This document shows positions 27,182-37,028 of a stretch of DNA of 64,000 bases, piece by piece (the stretch's first letter is position 1; each line of letters begins with the position of its first letter). The DNA lies in assembly GCF_009848495.1 (NCBI RefSeq), contig NZ_WWEP01000021.1, positions 62,001 to 126,000 on the forward strand, given 5' to 3'. Under the pieces are notes generated by a model, which was not told the DNA's origin, made no database searches, and saw only the letters and a program-made list of their open reading frames with translations. The DNA comes from Flavobacterium sp. MK4S-17 (GTDB lineage: Bacteria; Bacteroidota; Bacteroidia; Flavobacteriales; Flavobacteriaceae). The position numbers were made by a program, and so were the translations under genes.

Positions 27182-28006
27182 ATGTCAGTTAGAAAATTAA
27201 AACCTATTACCCCGGGTCAGCGTTTTAGAGTTGTTAATAGCTTTGACACTATTACAACTGATAAGCCGGAGCGTTCATTGCTCGCGCCGAAAAAAAACTC
27301 AGGCGGTAGAAATAGTCAAGGAAAAATGACCATGCGCTATACAGGCGGTGGGCATAAGCAAAAGTATCGTGTAATTGATTTTAAAAGGGCTAAAGTGGGT
27401 GTTCCCGCTGTAGTTAAAACTATTGAATACGATCCAAACCGTTCAGCATTTATTTCCCTATTATCATATGCTGATGGTGCTAAAACTTATGTAATTGCAC
27501 AAAACGGATTACAAGTAGGACAAACTGTGGTTTCTGGCGAAAATGCTGCTCCTGAAATTGGAAATGCATTGCCTTTAAGCAAAATTCCTCTTGGTACTGT
27601 TATATCTTGCATAGAGCTACGTCCTGGCCAGGGTGCTGTTATAGCACGTAGTGCCGGTACTTTTGCCCAGTTAATGGCAAGGGATGGTAAATATGCTACT
27701 ATAAAAATGCCTTCAGGGGAAACAAGGTTAATCCTTTTAACCTGTATGGCTACTATTGGAGCTGTTTCCAACTCAGACCACCAGTTGATTGTATCTGGTA
27801 AAGCAGGTAGGTCAAGATGGTTAGGTAAGAGGCCAAGAACAAGAGCTGTAGCTATGAACCCTGTAGATCACCCGATGGGTGGTGGTGAAGGACGTTCTTC
27901 TGGAGGTCACCCACGCTCAAGGAAAGGTCTTCCGGCTAAAGGTTACAGGACTCGTTCTAAAGTTAACCCGAGTAATAAGTATATTATAGAACGTAGAAAA
28001 AAATAA
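27182..28006 (+). CDS. rplB: 50S ribosomal protein L2
   Basis: A 274-residue L2 with the early [19 protein letters not shown], and the C-terminal [20 protein letters not shown] whose histidine contacts the peptidyl-transferase region. L2 is needed for subunit association and for peptide-bond formation. Length and motifs are standard. It ends 11 bases before rpsS. Confidence 0.99.
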   Translation: MSVRKLKPITPGQRFRVVNSFDTITTDKPERSLLAPKKNSGGRNSQGKMTMRYTGGGHKQKYRVIDFKRAKVGVPAVVKTIEYDPNRSAFISLLSYADGAKTYVIAQNGLQVGQTVVSGENAAPEIGNALPLSKIPLGTVISCIELRPGQGAVIARSAGTFAQLMARDGKYATIKMPSGETRLILLTCMATIGAVSNSDHQLIVSGKAGRSRWLGKRPRTRAVAMNPVDHPMGGGEGRSSGGHPRSRKGLPAKGYRTRSKVNPSNKYIIERRKK

Positions 28007-28017
28007 GAAAGTAAGAT

Positions 28018-28296
28018 ATGGCACGTTCATTAAAAAAAGGACCTTACGTTCACTATAAATTAGAGAAGAAAGTTCAGGAAAATATAGAGAAAGGTAACAA
28101 AGCGGTTGTTAAGACTTGGTCTCGCGCTTCTATGATTACCCCTGATTTTGTTGGGCAGACTATTGCAGTACACAACGGGCGCCAGTTCGTTCCTGTATAT
28201 GTAACAGAGAATATGGTAGGTCATAAACTAGGAGAATTTTCACCAACACGCTCTTTCAGAGGGCATGCCGGTGCTAAAAATAAAGGTAAAAAATAA
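28018..28296 (+). CDS. rpsS: 30S ribosomal protein S19
   Basis: A 92-residue S19, [19 protein letters not shown], with [19 protein letters not shown] near the C-terminus. It lies in the 30S head next to S13 and contacts the intersubunit bridge B1. Position between rplB and rplV is the usual one. Confidence 0.99.
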   Translation: MARSLKKGPYVHYKLEKKVQENIEKGNKAVVKTWSRASMITPDFVGQTIAVHNGRQFVPVYVTENMVGHKLGEFSPTRSFRGHAGAKNKGKK

Positions 28297-28305
28297 TAAG
28301 AAGCT

Positions 28306-28719
28306 ATGGGAGTTCGTAAAAGAGAAAGAGCAGAGCAGATAAAAGAAGCTAACAGGCAGGTAGCATTTGCCAAGCTTAACAACTGCCCAACTTCACCACG
28401 AAAAATGCGCATTGTTGCAGATTTGGTAAGGGGACAAAAAGTTGAATCAGCTCTTAATATATTAAAATTCAATTCTAAGGAAGCTTCTCGCAAACTTGAA
28501 AAGCTGTTACTTTCTGCTATTAATAACTGGCAGCAAAAAAACAGCGAGGAAAGTCTTGAGGAAGCAGGCCTATTTGTTAAAGAGATAAGGGTAGACGGTG
28601 GTATGATGCTTAAAAGGCTTCGCCCGGCTCCTCAAGGTCGTGCACACAGGATAAGAAAACGCTCTAACCATGTTACTATTGTGCTTGGAGCTAATAACAA
28701 TAACACACAAAGCAATTAA
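28306..28719 (+). CDS. rplV: 50S ribosomal protein L22
   Basis: A 137-residue L22; the [19 protein letters not shown] segment and the hairpin [26 protein letters not shown] reach into the exit tunnel. The N-terminus carries a basic lead ([11 protein letters not shown]) and the C-terminus an Asn-rich tail. Mutations of the loop give macrolide resistance in other bacteria; nothing unusual is visible here. Confidence 0.99.
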   Translation: MGVRKRERAEQIKEANRQVAFAKLNNCPTSPRKMRIVADLVRGQKVESALNILKFNSKEASRKLEKLLLSAINNWQQKNSEESLEEAGLFVKEIRVDGGMMLKRLRPAPQGRAHRIRKRSNHVTIVLGANNNNTQSN

Positions 28720-28727
28720 TAAGCAGT

Positions 28728-29474
28728 ATGGGACAAAAAACAAATCCAATAGGAAATCGCCTTGGTATTATCAGGGGTTGGGATTCTAACTGGTATGGTG
28801 GAAATGATTACGGTGATAAACTTGCCGAAGATCATAAAATCAGGAAATATATCCATGCCCGTTTATCAAAAGCAAGTGTGTCTAAAGTAATAATCGAAAG
28901 GACTCTTAAACTTGTAACCGTTACTATCACCACTGCCCGTCCCGGTATCATTATCGGTAAAGGTGGCCAGGAGGTAGACAAGCTGAAAGAGGAGCTTAAG
29001 AAAATTACTGACAAAGAGGTTCAAATCAACATCTTTGAAATTAAAAGGCCAGAACTTGATGCTTACCTTGTTGCATCCAGCATTGCGCGCCAGATTGAAA
29101 GCCGTATTTCTTACAGAAGGGCTATTAAAATGGCAATAGCGGCTGCTATGCGTATGAATGCAGAAGGTGTTAAGGTTATGATTTCCGGCCGTTTGAACGG
29201 TGCTGAAATGGCACGTTCTGAAATGTTCAAAGAAGGTAGGATACCTCTTTCTACTTTCAGGGCTGATATTGATTATGCACTTGCAGAAGCTCACACTACT
29301 TATGGTAGGATGGGTATTAAAGTGTGGATCATGAAAGGCGAGGTTTATGGAAAAAGAGATCTTTCTCCGTTAGTAGGTATGGATAAAAAACAATCCAAAT
29401 CTTCAGGATCTCAAAGAGACGGAAGGCCAGGAGGCCGCCCGGATGGTAAATCTGGCCAACGCAAAAGAAAGTAA
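28728..29474 (+). CDS. rpsC: 30S ribosomal protein S3
   Basis: A 248-residue S3 starting [23 protein letters not shown], with the type II KH domain around [17 protein letters not shown] and the C-terminal domain [22 protein letters not shown]. It forms part of the mRNA entry channel and has helicase function with S4 and S5. A basic, Ser/Gly-rich tail of about 30 residues ends the protein. Confidence 0.99.
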   Translation: MGQKTNPIGNRLGIIRGWDSNWYGGNDYGDKLAEDHKIRKYIHARLSKASVSKVIIERTLKLVTVTITTARPGIIIGKGGQEVDKLKEELKKITDKEVQINIFEIKRPELDAYLVASSIARQIESRISYRRAIKMAIAAAMRMNAEGVKVMISGRLNGAEMARSEMFKEGRIPLSTFRADIDYALAEAHTTYGRMGIKVWIMKGEVYGKRDLSPLVGMDKKQSKSSGSQRDGRPGGRPDGKSGQRKRK

Positions 29475-29494
29475 TTATTTTAAACTAAAGAAAA

Positions 29495-29914
29495 ATGTTA
29501 CAGCCTAAAAGAACTAAATACCGCAAGGTACAAAAAGGTAAGATGAAAGGCGTTTCCCAAAGAGGACACGAGCTTTCTAATGGAATGTTTGGTATAAAAT
29601 CTTTAGATTCATCTTTTATTACTTCCCGCCAAATTGAGGCTGCCCGTATTGCGGCAACCCGTTTTATGAAAAGGGAAGGTCAATTGTGGATTAAAATTTT
29701 CCCGGATAAGCCAATAACCAAAAAACCTCTAGAGGTACGTATGGGTAAAGGTAAAGGTGCAGTTGAATATTGGGCTGCAGTTGTTAAACCGGGACGAATT
29801 ATGTTTGAAGTAGGAGGTGTACCTCTTTCTGTAGCTAAAGAAGCATTGCGTTTAGCTGCTCAAAAGCTTCCCGTTAAAACGAAGTTTATTGTTGCCAGGG
29901 ATTTCGAAGCATAA
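29495..29914 (+). CDS. rplP: 50S ribosomal protein L16
   Basis: A 139-residue L16, opening [17 protein letters not shown] and containing the [20 protein letters not shown] segment that touches the A-site tRNA region. L16 is a late assembly protein of the 50S. It is found in its standard place before rpmC, 12 bases away. Confidence 0.99.
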   Translation: MLQPKRTKYRKVQKGKMKGVSQRGHELSNGMFGIKSLDSSFITSRQIEAARIAATRFMKREGQLWIKIFPDKPITKKPLEVRMGKGKGAVEYWAAVVKPGRIMFEVGGVPLSVAKEALRLAAQKLPVKTKFIVARDFEA

Positions 29915-29926
29915 TCTAAATTTATT

Positions 29927-30118
29927 ATGAAACAATCAGAAATTAAAGATCTATCTGCAGCTGAGTTACAAAGTAAACTTGGTGAATTACAGAAAACATA
30001 TGCCGACCTAAAATCAGCTCACGCTATTTCTCCAATAGAAAACCCATTACAAATAAGAACTGTAAGAAGGTCTATTGCAAGGGTAGCAACTGAGTTAAGC
30101 AAAAGAGAGTTACAATAA
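29927..30118 (+). CDS. rpmC: 50S ribosomal protein L29
   Basis: A 63-residue L29, all helical, with the typical MKQSEIKDLSAAELQSKLGEL start and the motif NPLQIRTVRRSIARV. It lies at the tunnel exit next to L23. Too small for diagnostic domains, but position and sequence leave no doubt. Confidence 0.98.
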   Translation: MKQSEIKDLSAAELQSKLGELQKTYADLKSAHAISPIENPLQIRTVRRSIARVATELSKRELQ

Positions 30119-30137
30119 TTGTAATCCAAGCTGAAAG

Positions 30138-30395
30138 ATGGAAAAAAGAAATTTAAGAAAAGAGAGAATAGGTGTAGTTACCAGTAATAAAATGGAGAAA
30201 TCAATTGTGGTTTCCCAAACTACTAAAGTAAAACACCCATTATATGGTAAGTTCGTGTTAAAAACTAAAAAGTTTGTAGCGCACGACGAAAAAAACGACT
30301 GTAACATTGGTGATACTGTAAGGATTATGGAAACACGTCCTTTAAGTAAGTCAAAATGTTGGAGATTAGTAGAAATCATTGAAAGAGCGAAGTAA
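30138..30395 (+). CDS. rpsQ: 30S ribosomal protein S17
   Basis: An 85-residue S17, with the OB-fold sequence [19 protein letters not shown] and the following KHPLYGKFV and [13 protein letters not shown]. It binds 16S rRNA early in assembly. The stop lies only two bases ahead of the rplN ATG. Confidence 0.99.
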   Translation: MEKRNLRKERIGVVTSNKMEKSIVVSQTTKVKHPLYGKFVLKTKKFVAHDEKNDCNIGDTVRIMETRPLSKSKCWRLVEIIERAK

Positions 30396-30397
30396 TT

Positions 30398-30766
30398 ATG
30401 GTACAACAGGAATCCAGACTTAAAGTAGCAGATAACACGGGTGCAAAGGAAGTTTTGACTATCCGTGTATTAGGGGGAACAAAAAGACGTTATGCCTCTG
30501 TTGGAGATAAAATTGTAGTTTCGGTAAAAGATGCAACACCAAACGGAAACGTTAAAAAAGGTGCTGTTTCAACTGCAGTTGTTGTACGTACCAAAAAAGA
30601 AGTGAGGAGAGCCGACGGTTCATACATCAGGTTTGACGATAACGCTTGCGTATTGTTAAATGCTGCTGGTGAAATGAGGGGAACCCGCGTTTTTGGTCCT
30701 GTAGCAAGAGAACTTCGTGAAAAACAATTCATGAAAATTGTATCATTGGCACCTGAAGTGCTTTAA
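30398..30766 (+). CDS. rplN: 50S ribosomal protein L14
   Basis: A 122-residue L14 with the conserved start [18 protein letters not shown], the [12 protein letters not shown] turn, and the C-terminal [23 protein letters not shown]. It takes part in subunit bridge B8 and binds the silencing factor RsfS. Length is standard. Confidence 0.99.
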   Translation: MVQQESRLKVADNTGAKEVLTIRVLGGTKRRYASVGDKIVVSVKDATPNGNVKKGAVSTAVVVRTKKEVRRADGSYIRFDDNACVLLNAAGEMRGTRVFGPVARELREKQFMKIVSLAPEVL

Positions 30767-30777
30767 TTGTTTTAGAG

Positions 30778-31092
30778 ATGATAAAGCTAAAGATAAAATC
30801 AGGAGACACAGTAAGGGTAATTGCCGGCGACCATAAAGGTAGCGAAGGTAAAGTATTACGTGTACTTCGTGAGAAAAATAAAGCGGTAGTTGAGGGCGTA
30901 AACATGGTGTCTAAACACACTAAGCCAAGCGCTAAAAACCCTCAAGGCGGTATCGTGAAGAAAGAAGCTCCTATTCATATTTCTAACATTGCACTTGTAG
31001 ATCCTAAAACAAAGGAAACTACAAGAACGGGTGTTAGGACTGAGGGAGATAAGAAAGTGAGATTTTCAAAAAAATCTAATCAAGTATTATAG
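30778..31092 (+). CDS. rplX: 50S ribosomal protein L24
   Basis: A 104-residue L24 containing the KOW motif [21 protein letters not shown] and the following [14 protein letters not shown] segment. L24 is an assembly initiator for the 50S. It ends at a TAG three bases before the L5 ATG, and the preceding GTG used by some ORF calls for L5 is inside this stop. Confidence 0.99.
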   Translation: MIKLKIKSGDTVRVIAGDHKGSEGKVLRVLREKNKAVVEGVNMVSKHTKPSAKNPQGGIVKKEAPIHISNIALVDPKTKETTRTGVRTEGDKKVRFSKKSNQVL

Positions 31093-31094
31093 TG

Positions 31095-31646
31095 ATGGCT
31101 TATATACCAAGATTAAAACAAGAATATAAGGACAGGATTGTTCCTGCCCTTAGAGACGAATTCGGCTATAAAAACGTAATGCAGGTTCCTAAACTTGAAA
31201 AAATCGTATTGAGCCGTGGAGTTGGTGCAGCTGTATCAGACAAGAAATTGATTGATTATGCAGTAGATGAGTTAACAAAAATAACCGGACAAAAAGCTGT
31301 TTCTACCATATCTAAAAAAGACGTTGCGTCTTTCAAACTTAGAAAAGGTATGCCAATTGGCGCTAAAGTAACACTTCGTGGTGAAAGGATGTATGAATTC
31401 CTTGACAGGCTTATTACAGCCGCCCTGCCACGTGTAAGGGACTTTAACGGAATTAAGGCTAATGGCTTTGACGGCAGGGGTAATTACAACCTTGGTGTTA
31501 CTGAACAAATCATTTTCCCTGAAATTGATATTGATAAAGTAAACAAAATATCAGGTTTGGATATTACTTTTGTAACTTCTGCACAAACTGATAAAGAAGC
31601 GAAGTCATTATTAGCAGAATTAGGATTACCTTTTAAAAAGAATTAA
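31095..31646 (+). CDS. rplE: 50S ribosomal protein L5
   Basis: A 183-residue L5 starting at the ATG at 31095 (a GTG overlapping the L24 stop lies one codon upstream and is rejected). The [23 protein letters not shown] segment and the loop [19 protein letters not shown] are standard. L5 binds 5S rRNA and forms the B1b bridge to S13. Confidence 0.99.
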   Translation: MAYIPRLKQEYKDRIVPALRDEFGYKNVMQVPKLEKIVLSRGVGAAVSDKKLIDYAVDELTKITGQKAVSTISKKDVASFKLRKGMPIGAKVTLRGERMYEFLDRLITAALPRVRDFNGIKANGFDGRGNYNLGVTEQIIFPEIDIDKVNKISGLDITFVTSAQTDKEAKSLLAELGLPFKKN

Positions 31647-31649
31647 GAT

Positions 31650-31919
31650 ATGGCTAAAGAATCAATGAAAGCCCGCGAGGCAAAAAGAGAGGCATTGGTA
31701 GCTAAGTATGCCGAAAAAAGGAAAGCTTTACTTGAAGCCGGAGATTATGAAGGTTTACAAAAACTACCTAAAAACGCTTCTCCAGTACGTTTGCACAACC
31801 GCTGCAAACTTACCGGAAGGCCAAGAGGGTATATGCGTCAATTCGGTATTTCACGTGTAACATTCCGTGAAATGGCCAATCAGGGATTGATACCGGGAGT
31901 TAAAAAGTCAAGTTGGTAA
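31650..31919 (+). CDS. rpsN: 30S ribosomal protein S14 (long, zinc-free form)
   Basis: An 89-residue S14 without CxxC motifs: the region [20 protein letters not shown] has a single Cys, where zinc-binding S14 has two CxxC pairs. This is the longer, zinc-independent paralogue that Bacteroidetes normally encode here. S14 assembles late in the 30S head. Start codon is three bases after the rplE stop. Confidence 0.98.
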   Translation: MAKESMKAREAKREALVAKYAEKRKALLEAGDYEGLQKLPKNASPVRLHNRCKLTGRPRGYMRQFGISRVTFREMANQGLIPGVKKSSW

Positions 31920-31940
31920 TTAAGTTTAAAAGGAAAAAAA

Positions 31941-32339
31941 ATGTATACAGATCCTATCGCAGATTTTCTGACCAGAATTAGGAATGCAGTAAGGGCTAAC
32001 CATAAAGTGGTTGAGATTCCTGCTTCTAATCTGAAAAAAGAAATCACAAAAATTTTATTCGATCAGGGATATATTTTAAGCTACAAGTTTGATGACAACT
32101 CAGTACAGGGTACAATCAAAATAGCTCTTAAGTATGATAAAGATACCAAAGAGCCGGTAATTAAAGATATCCAGAGAATTAGTAAACCAGGTTTACGTAA
32201 ATATGCAGGTTCATCTAACCTACCAAGAATCCTTAACGGATTGGGTATTGCCATAGTTTCTACATCAAAAGGGCTAATGACTGGCAAACAGGCTAAACAG
32301 CTTAATGTGGGTGGTGAGGTAATTTGCTACGTATACTAA
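31941..32339 (+). CDS. rpsH: 30S ribosomal protein S8
   Basis: A 132-residue S8 with the [16 protein letters not shown] start and the C-terminal [24 protein letters not shown]8 binds the central domain of 16S rRNA and in E. coli represses the spc operon; no matching site is identifiable here. It is followed after 17 bases by rplF. Confidence 0.99.
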   Translation: MYTDPIADFLTRIRNAVRANHKVVEIPASNLKKEITKILFDQGYILSYKFDDNSVQGTIKIALKYDKDTKEPVIKDIQRISKPGLRKYAGSSNLPRILNGLGIAIVSTSKGLMTGKQAKQLNVGGEVICYVY

Positions 32340-32356
32340 TAATAAAGACTTATACG

Positions 32357-32899
32357 ATGTCAAGAATAGGTAAAAATCCAATTACAATACCAGCCGGTGT
32401 AACTGTAGAGGTTAACGGAGATGTTGTTAAGGTAAAAGGCAAAAAAGGCGAACTTACCCAAAACTTTTCTGATGTTACCGTTAAGGTTGAAGAAGGAACT
32501 GTTTTGGTTGAAAGGTCGTCTGATGATAAAGAGCAAAGATCTAAACACGGTTTATACAGGGCACTTATTAATAATATGATTATAGGTGTTTCTGAAGGAT
32601 TTACAAAACAGCTTGAGCTTGTTGGTGTAGGTTACAGGGCTTCTAACCAGGGACAAAAACTGGATATTGCCCTTGGCTTTTCACACAATATAGTTTTTGA
32701 GGTTGTGCCTGAAGTTACTGTAGAAACTGTATCTGAAAAAGGTAAAAACCCTATCATTAAATTAACTTCTCATGACAAACAGCTTGTAGGGCAGGTAGCG
32801 GCTAAAATCCGTTCTTTCCGCAAGCCGGAGCCATACAAAGGAAAAGGAGTTAAGTTTGTAGGTGAAGTATTAAGGAGAAAAGCAGGTAAATCAGCTTAA
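32357..32899 (+). CDS. rplF: 50S ribosomal protein L6
   Basis: A 180-residue L6 starting at the ATG at 32357 ([15 protein letters not shown]); the frame opens 33 bases further upstream inside rpsH but this extension is spurious. Two copies of the L6 fold and the C-terminal motif [23 protein letters not shown] are visible. L6 lies near the factor-binding site. Confidence 0.99.
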   Translation: MSRIGKNPITIPAGVTVEVNGDVVKVKGKKGELTQNFSDVTVKVEEGTVLVERSSDDKEQRSKHGLYRALINNMIIGVSEGFTKQLELVGVGYRASNQGQKLDIALGFSHNIVFEVVPEVTVETVSEKGKNPIIKLTSHDKQLVGQVAAKIRSFRKPEPYKGKGVKFVGEVLRRKAGKSA

Positions 32900-32919
32900 T
32901 AATCTTAAAAATTAAGACT

Positions 32920-33270
32920 ATGTCATTAAACAAATCTGAAAGAAGACAAAGAATTAAGTTCAGAATCAGAAAGATTGTAAGCGGAACTGCTGCTAAGCCA
33001 AGACTTTCTGTTTTCAGGAGTAACAAAGAAATCTATGCTCAAATCATAGATGATGTTAATGGTGTAACTATAGCTTCGGCCTCTTCAAGAGATAAAGGAG
33101 TTGCTAAAGGTACCAATACAGAAACTGCTTCGGCTGTTGGAAAACTTATCGCTGAAAAAGCTTTACAGGCAGGTATAGAAACCATTACTTTTGACAGGGG
33201 TGGTTATCTTTACCACGGACGTGTTAAATCATTAGCTGAAGGCGCAAGGGAAGCCGGACTTAAATTCTAA
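32920..33270 (+). CDS. rplR: 50S ribosomal protein L18
   Basis: A 116-residue L18, with [19 protein letters not shown] and [24 protein letters not shown]. With L5 it binds 5S rRNA. Position between rplF and rpsE is the standard one. Confidence 0.99.
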   Translation: MSLNKSERRQRIKFRIRKIVSGTAAKPRLSVFRSNKEIYAQIIDDVNGVTIASASSRDKGVAKGTNTETASAVGKLIAEKALQAGIETITFDRGGYLYHGRVKSLAEGAREAGLKF

Positions 33271-33277
33271 AGAAATT

Positions 33278-33802
33278 ATGTATCATAATTATAAAAATGT
33301 AGAAATAGTAAAGCCAAGCGGACTTGAATTGAAAGACCGCCTGGTTGCTGTTAATCGTGTTACTAAAGTTACAAAAGGTGGTAGGGCTTTCGGTTTTTCT
33401 GCCATTGTAGTAGTTGGTGATGAGAATGGTGTTGTGGGCCACGGCCTTGGTAAATCTAAAGACGTTTCTGAGGCTATTGCCAAAGCGGTTGAAGATGCCA
33501 AGAAAAACCTTGTTCGCATACCTCTTTCCAGCCAAACTGTTCCTCATGAGCAAAAAGGTAAATTTGGCGGTGCGCGTGTATTGCTAATGCCTGCGTCTCA
33601 CGGTACCGGAGTTATTGCCGGTGGTGCTGTACGTTCGGTTCTTGAGTCTGTTGGTATTCACGATGTATTGTCTAAATCACAGGGTTCATCTAACCCTCAC
33701 AATGTTGTTAAAGCTACTTTTGATGCTTTGCTTCAAATGAGAAGTGCCGCCACTGTTGCAAAACAAAGGGGTGTTTCTTTAGAAAAAGTATTCAAAGGTT
33801 AA
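33278..33802 (+). CDS. rpsE: 30S ribosomal protein S5
   Basis: A 174-residue S5: the double-stranded-RNA-binding domain [23 protein letters not shown] is followed by the loop [20 protein letters not shown] and the conserved [20 protein letters not shown]5 is part of the mRNA entry site and the accuracy centre, with spectinomycin-contact residues in the first loop unchanged as far as can be seen. Confidence 0.99.
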   Translation: MYHNYKNVEIVKPSGLELKDRLVAVNRVTKVTKGGRAFGFSAIVVVGDENGVVGHGLGKSKDVSEAIAKAVEDAKKNLVRIPLSSQTVPHEQKGKFGGARVLLMPASHGTGVIAGGAVRSVLESVGIHDVLSKSQGSSNPHNVVKATFDALLQMRSAATVAKQRGVSLEKVFKG

Positions 33803-33814
33803 TTCAGGGAAATC

Positions 33815-33997
33815 ATGGGAAAAATTAAAGTAAAACAAGTAAAGAGTAAAATCAACTGTCCGCAAACTCAAAAGCTGACTTTAGAGTCATTAGGCCTTCG
33901 TAAGATTGGACAGGTTGTTGAACACGATGCAACTCCTGCTATCCTTGGAATGGTAAACAAAGTTAAACACTTAGTTTCTGTAGAGGAAACTAAATAA
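33815..33997 (+). CDS. rpmD: 50S ribosomal protein L30
   Basis: A 60-residue L30, GKIKVKQVKSKINCPQTQKLTLESLGLRKIG, ending in KHLVSVEETK. A peripheral 50S protein absent from some phyla; here it is in its standard place between rpsE and rplO. Confidence 0.98.
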   Translation: MGKIKVKQVKSKINCPQTQKLTLESLGLRKIGQVVEHDATPAILGMVNKVKHLVSVEETK

Positions 33998-34008
33998 CAA
34001 TTACAGAA

Positions 34009-34461
34009 ATGGATTTAAGTAACTTACAACCGGCTGAAGGTTCAGTTCACAATAAAAACAAAAGGGTGGGCCGTGGTGAAGGTTCTGGCAAAGGCGGTAC
34101 AGCCGCACGTGGCCATAAAGGTGCCAAATCACGTTCAGGATACTCTAAAAAGATAGGTTTTGAAGGTGGTCAGATGCCATTACAAAGACGTGTTCCTAAA
34201 TTTGGTTTTAAAAACATAAACCGTAAAGAATATGCCGGTGTAAACCTTGACACGCTTCAGGCTCTTGTAGATAACGGCGTTGTTACCGATACTGTAGATT
34301 TTACTGTATTGGTAGAAAACCGCCTTGCTACTAAAAATGAACAGGTAAAGATTTTAGGAAGAGGGGAGCTTAAAGCAAAACTAAAAGTAACTGCTCACAA
34401 ATTTACTGCAACTGCAAAAGCAGCTATTGAAGCTGCCGGTGGTGAAGCTGTAAGTTTATAA
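34009..34461 (+). CDS. rplO: 50S ribosomal protein L15
   Basis: A 150-residue L15: Gly/Arg-rich N-terminus GRGEGSGKGGTAARGHKGAKSRSG, followed by GGQMPLQRRVPKFGF. It is a middle-to-late assembly protein of the 50S. It precedes secY by 13 bases. Confidence 0.99.
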   Translation: MDLSNLQPAEGSVHNKNKRVGRGEGSGKGGTAARGHKGAKSRSGYSKKIGFEGGQMPLQRRVPKFGFKNINRKEYAGVNLDTLQALVDNGVVTDTVDFTVLVENRLATKNEQVKILGRGELKAKLKVTAHKFTATAKAAIEAAGGEAVSL

Positions 34462-34474
34462 TCTTTATAATAAC

Positions 34475-35818
34475 ATGAAGAAGTTTTTCGAAGCGTTTGC
34501 CAATGTCTGGAAAATAGAGGAGCTAAAAAACAGGATTTTAGTAACTCTTGGTTTATTGCTTGTGTACCGTTTTGGTGCGCATGTAACACTTCCGGGTATT
34601 GATGCTACAAAATTAAATGGCTTAACAAACCAGACTCAGGAAGGTATTGGCTGGCTTATCGATGTATTTACAGGTGGTGCGTTTTCGCAGGCATCTGTAT
34701 TTGCATTAGGTATCATGCCTTATATTTCTGCCTCAATTGTTGTACAGCTAATGGGTATTGCGGTGCCTTACCTGCAAAAGCTGCAAAAAGAGGGAGAAAG
34801 CGGCAGGAAAAAAATAAACCAGATAACCCGCTGGCTTACTATTGCCATTACATTAGTGCAAGGTCCAGGTTACATATACAATCTGTACAGGACTTTGCCC
34901 GCCGATGCATTCATGTTAGGTTTCAATTCATTTTCGTTCCTGTTCTCTGCCGTTGTTATATTAACAACAGGTACAATATTTGCAATGTGGCTTGGTGAAA
35001 AAATTACTGATAAAGGTATAGGTAACGGTATTTCGTTATTGATACTTGTTGGTATTATTGCCAGGATGCCACAGGCTTTTATCCAGGAGTTTACTACTGT
35101 GGTTACAGAAAATAATGGGGGGCCTATGCTTCTTGTTATCGAAATAGTAGTGTGGCTTTTAGTTATTGTAGCTTGCGTATTGCTTACCATGGCTGTTAGA
35201 AAAATACCGGTTCAGTATGCAAGGCGTACTGTATCGGGCGATTTTGAGCAGGATATGATGGGAGGCAACAGGCAGTGGATACCTTTAAAGCTTAACGCTT
35301 CGGGCGTTATGCCTATAATCTTTGCTCAGGCTATTATGTTTATACCTGCAGCATTGGCAGGTTTATCCAAGTCTGATGCGGCTCAAACCATAACCACACA
35401 GTTTCAAAACGTGTTTGGTTTAGCCTATAATATTGTTTTTGCATTATTAATTATAATTTTTACGTACTTTTACACCGCAATTACGGTGCCTACCAATAAA
35501 ATGGCAGACGACCTTAAAAGAAGTGGCGGTTTTATACCCGGTGTTAGGCCAGGTGTTGAAACCGGAGATTACCTTGACAAAATCATGTCACTAATCACAT
35601 TTCCAGGTGCATTATTCTTAGCATTTATTGCCGTGTTCCCGGCAGTGGTGGTGAGTTTTGGTGTTCAGTCTCAATGGGCATTGTTTTATGGCGGAACATC
35701 GCTGTTAATTATGGTTGGGGTTGCAATCGATACTATTCAGCAAATAAACTCTTATCTGTTGAACAGACATTATGACGGTTTGATGAAAAGTGGTAAAAAT
35801 AGAAAAGCGGTAGCTTAA
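34475..35818 (+). CDS. secY: Preprotein translocase subunit SecY
   Basis: A 447-residue protein with ten predicted transmembrane helices, starting LLLVYRFGAHVTLPGID; the cytoplasmic loop between helices 6 and 7 carries RRTVSGDFEQDMMGG, and the loop between 8 and 9 TAITVPTNKMADDLKRSGGFIPGVRPG. SecY is the channel of the SecYEG translocon, through which signal-peptide proteins such as the S46 peptidase pass. Length is standard. The usual adk and map genes of other phyla are not between secY and infA. Confidence 0.99.
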   Translation: MKKFFEAFANVWKIEELKNRILVTLGLLLVYRFGAHVTLPGIDATKLNGLTNQTQEGIGWLIDVFTGGAFSQASVFALGIMPYISASIVVQLMGIAVPYLQKLQKEGESGRKKINQITRWLTIAITLVQGPGYIYNLYRTLPADAFMLGFNSFSFLFSAVVILTTGTIFAMWLGEKITDKGIGNGISLLILVGIIARMPQAFIQEFTTVVTENNGGPMLLVIEIVVWLLVIVACVLLTMAVRKIPVQYARRTVSGDFEQDMMGGNRQWIPLKLNASGVMPIIFAQAIMFIPAALAGLSKSDAAQTITTQFQNVFGLAYNIVFALLIIIFTYFYTAITVPTNKMADDLKRSGGFIPGVRPGVETGDYLDKIMSLITFPGALFLAFIAVFPAVVVSFGVQSQWALFYGGTSLLIMVGVAIDTIQQINSYLLNRHYDGLMKSGKNRKAVA

Positions 35819-35827
35819 AAAATTTTT

Positions 35828-36043
35828 ATGGCAAAACAAGCAGCAATAGAACAAGACGGATCAATAATAGAGGCGTTGTCAAATGCCATGTTCCGTGTTG
35901 AATTAGAAAACGGGCATATAGTAATTGCTCATATTTCAGGAAAAATGCGAATGCACTACATTAAGTTGCTTCCGGGCGACAAGGTGAAACTGGAAATGAG
36001 TCCTTACGATTTGTCTAAAGCAAGAATTACTTATAGATACTAA
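35828..36043 (+). CDS. infA: Translation initiation factor IF-1
   Basis: A 71-residue OB-fold protein, [25 protein letters not shown], with the conserved [14 protein letters not shown] motif. IF-1 binds the ribosomal A site during initiation. Followed after 10 bases by rpmJ. Confidence 0.99.
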   Translation: MAKQAAIEQDGSIIEALSNAMFRVELENGHIVIAHISGKMRMHYIKLLPGDKVKLEMSPYDLSKARITYRY

Positions 36044-36053
36044 AGCTATTAAA

Positions 36054-36170
36054 ATGAAAGTAAGAGCATCAGTTAAGAAAAGAAGTGCCGATTGCATAAT
36101 TGTACGCAGAAAAGGCAGATTATATGTAATTAATAAAAAGAATCCTAGATTTAAACAAAGACAAGGATAA
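36054..36170 (+). CDS. rpmJ: 50S ribosomal protein L36 (zinc-free form)
   Basis: A 38-codon gene between infA and rpsM, starting ATGAAAGTAAGAGCATC, that gives [14 protein letters not shown] and ends NPRFKQRQG. Of the four zinc ligands of the C+ form (three Cys and one His) only Cys14 remains, so this is a zinc-free C- type L36. It is too short for most ORF tracks but unambiguous by position and sequence. Confidence 0.97.
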   Translation: MKVRASVKKRSADCIIVRRKGRLYVINKKNPRFKQRQG

Positions 36171-36172
36171 TT

Positions 36173-36547
36173 ATGGCAAGAATTGCAGGGGTAGATATAC
36201 CTAAAAATAAAAGAGGAGTTATTGCTTTAACCTATATCTTTGGTATAGGAAAAAGCAGGGCGCAGGAAATACTTGCAAAAGCCCAGGTTAGCGAAGATAA
36301 AAAAGTACAGGATTGGAATGATGATGACATCAGTGCAATTCGTGATGCAGTTTCTTACTTCAAGATTGAAGGAGAGTTGCGTTCTGAAATCCAGCTTAAC
36401 ATTAAGCGTTTAATGGATATTGGATGCTACAGGGGTATCCGCCACAGAGCTGGCCTTCCATTAAGGGGGCAACGCACTAAAAATAACTCCAGGACAAGAA
36501 AAGGTAAGAGAAAAACTGTTGCTAACAAGAAAAAAGCAACTAAATAA
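36173..36547 (+). CDS. rpsM: 30S ribosomal protein S13
   Basis: A 124-residue S13, [26 protein letters not shown], ending in the conserved [18 protein letters not shown]13 forms the B1 bridges with L5 and contacts the P-site tRNA. Start three bases after the L36 stop, in keeping with the alpha-operon order. Confidence 0.99.
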   Translation: MARIAGVDIPKNKRGVIALTYIFGIGKSRAQEILAKAQVSEDKKVQDWNDDDISAIRDAVSYFKIEGELRSEIQLNIKRLMDIGCYRGIRHRAGLPLRGQRTKNNSRTRKGKRKTVANKKKATK

Positions 36548-36559
36548 TAAGTAAGTAGT

Positions 36560-36943
36560 ATGGCTAAAGCGAGTACAAAAAAACGTAAAGTTGTTGTAGA
36601 GTCTACAGGCGAAGCTCATATTAACGCAACATTCAATAACATCATCATTTCTTTAACTAACAAGAAAGGTGAAGTTATCTCTTGGTCTTCTGCAGGTAAA
36701 ATGGGTTTCAGGGGTTCTAAAAAGAACACTCCATATGCTGCGCAGATGGCTGCTGAAGATTGCAGCAAAGTTGCTCTTGAGGCTGGCCTTAAAAAGGTGA
36801 AAGTTTACGTTAAAGGTCCTGGTAACGGTAGGGAATCTGCCATCAGGTCTATCCACAACGGAGGAATTGAAGTTACTGAAATTATTGATGTAACTCCGCT
36901 ACCACACAACGGATGCCGCCCTCCAAAAAGAAGAAGAGTTTAA
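36560..36943 (+). CDS. rpsK: 30S ribosomal protein S11
   Basis: A 127-residue S11 with [25 protein letters not shown] start (here [15 protein letters not shown]), [19 protein letters not shown], and [13 protein letters not shown], ending in the PPKRRRV tail. It lies on the 30S platform near the E site. An 85-base gap with a hairpin follows before rpsD. Confidence 0.99.
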   Translation: MAKASTKKRKVVVESTGEAHINATFNNIIISLTNKKGEVISWSSAGKMGFRGSKKNTPYAAQMAAEDCSKVALEAGLKKVKVYVKGPGNGRESAIRSIHNGGIEVTEIIDVTPLPHNGCRPPKRRRV

Positions 36944-36963
36944 TTTTTTTATAGTATAATCAC

Positions 36964-37014
36964 GACAGGATAAAAGGATTATCGGAGGATGACCTGAATT
37001 CATAATCCCCTGTC
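36964..37014 (+). ncRNA. Candidate rpsD leader (S4-binding-like RNA element)
   Basis: In the 85-base rpsK-rpsD gap GACAGG (36964-36969) pairs with CCTGTC (37009-37014) and directly inside it GGATTAT (36976-36982) pairs with ATAATCC (37002-37008), with a bulge ATAAAA. The 19-base loop can form a further AGG/CCT stem around ATGA and contains GGAGG. Such a conserved layout upstream of rpsD, the gene of the RNA-binding regulator S4, suggests autoregulation. Rare in this genome, the GGAGG could mimic a ribosome-binding site. Confidence 0.5.
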
Positions 37015-37028
37015 ATTAATTTTTTAAA

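Noticed and set aside
31092..31094. GTG as the start of rplE
   Set aside because: The GTG overlaps the L24 stop and adds one Met only; the ATG at 31095 fits the family start MAYIPRLK.
36983..37001. GGAGG with ATG ACC TGA as a ribosome-binding site and mini-ORF
   Set aside because: There is no spacing between GGAGG and ATG, the frame has two codons, and genes here hardly use Shine-Dalgarno sequences. Kept only as part of the leader finding.
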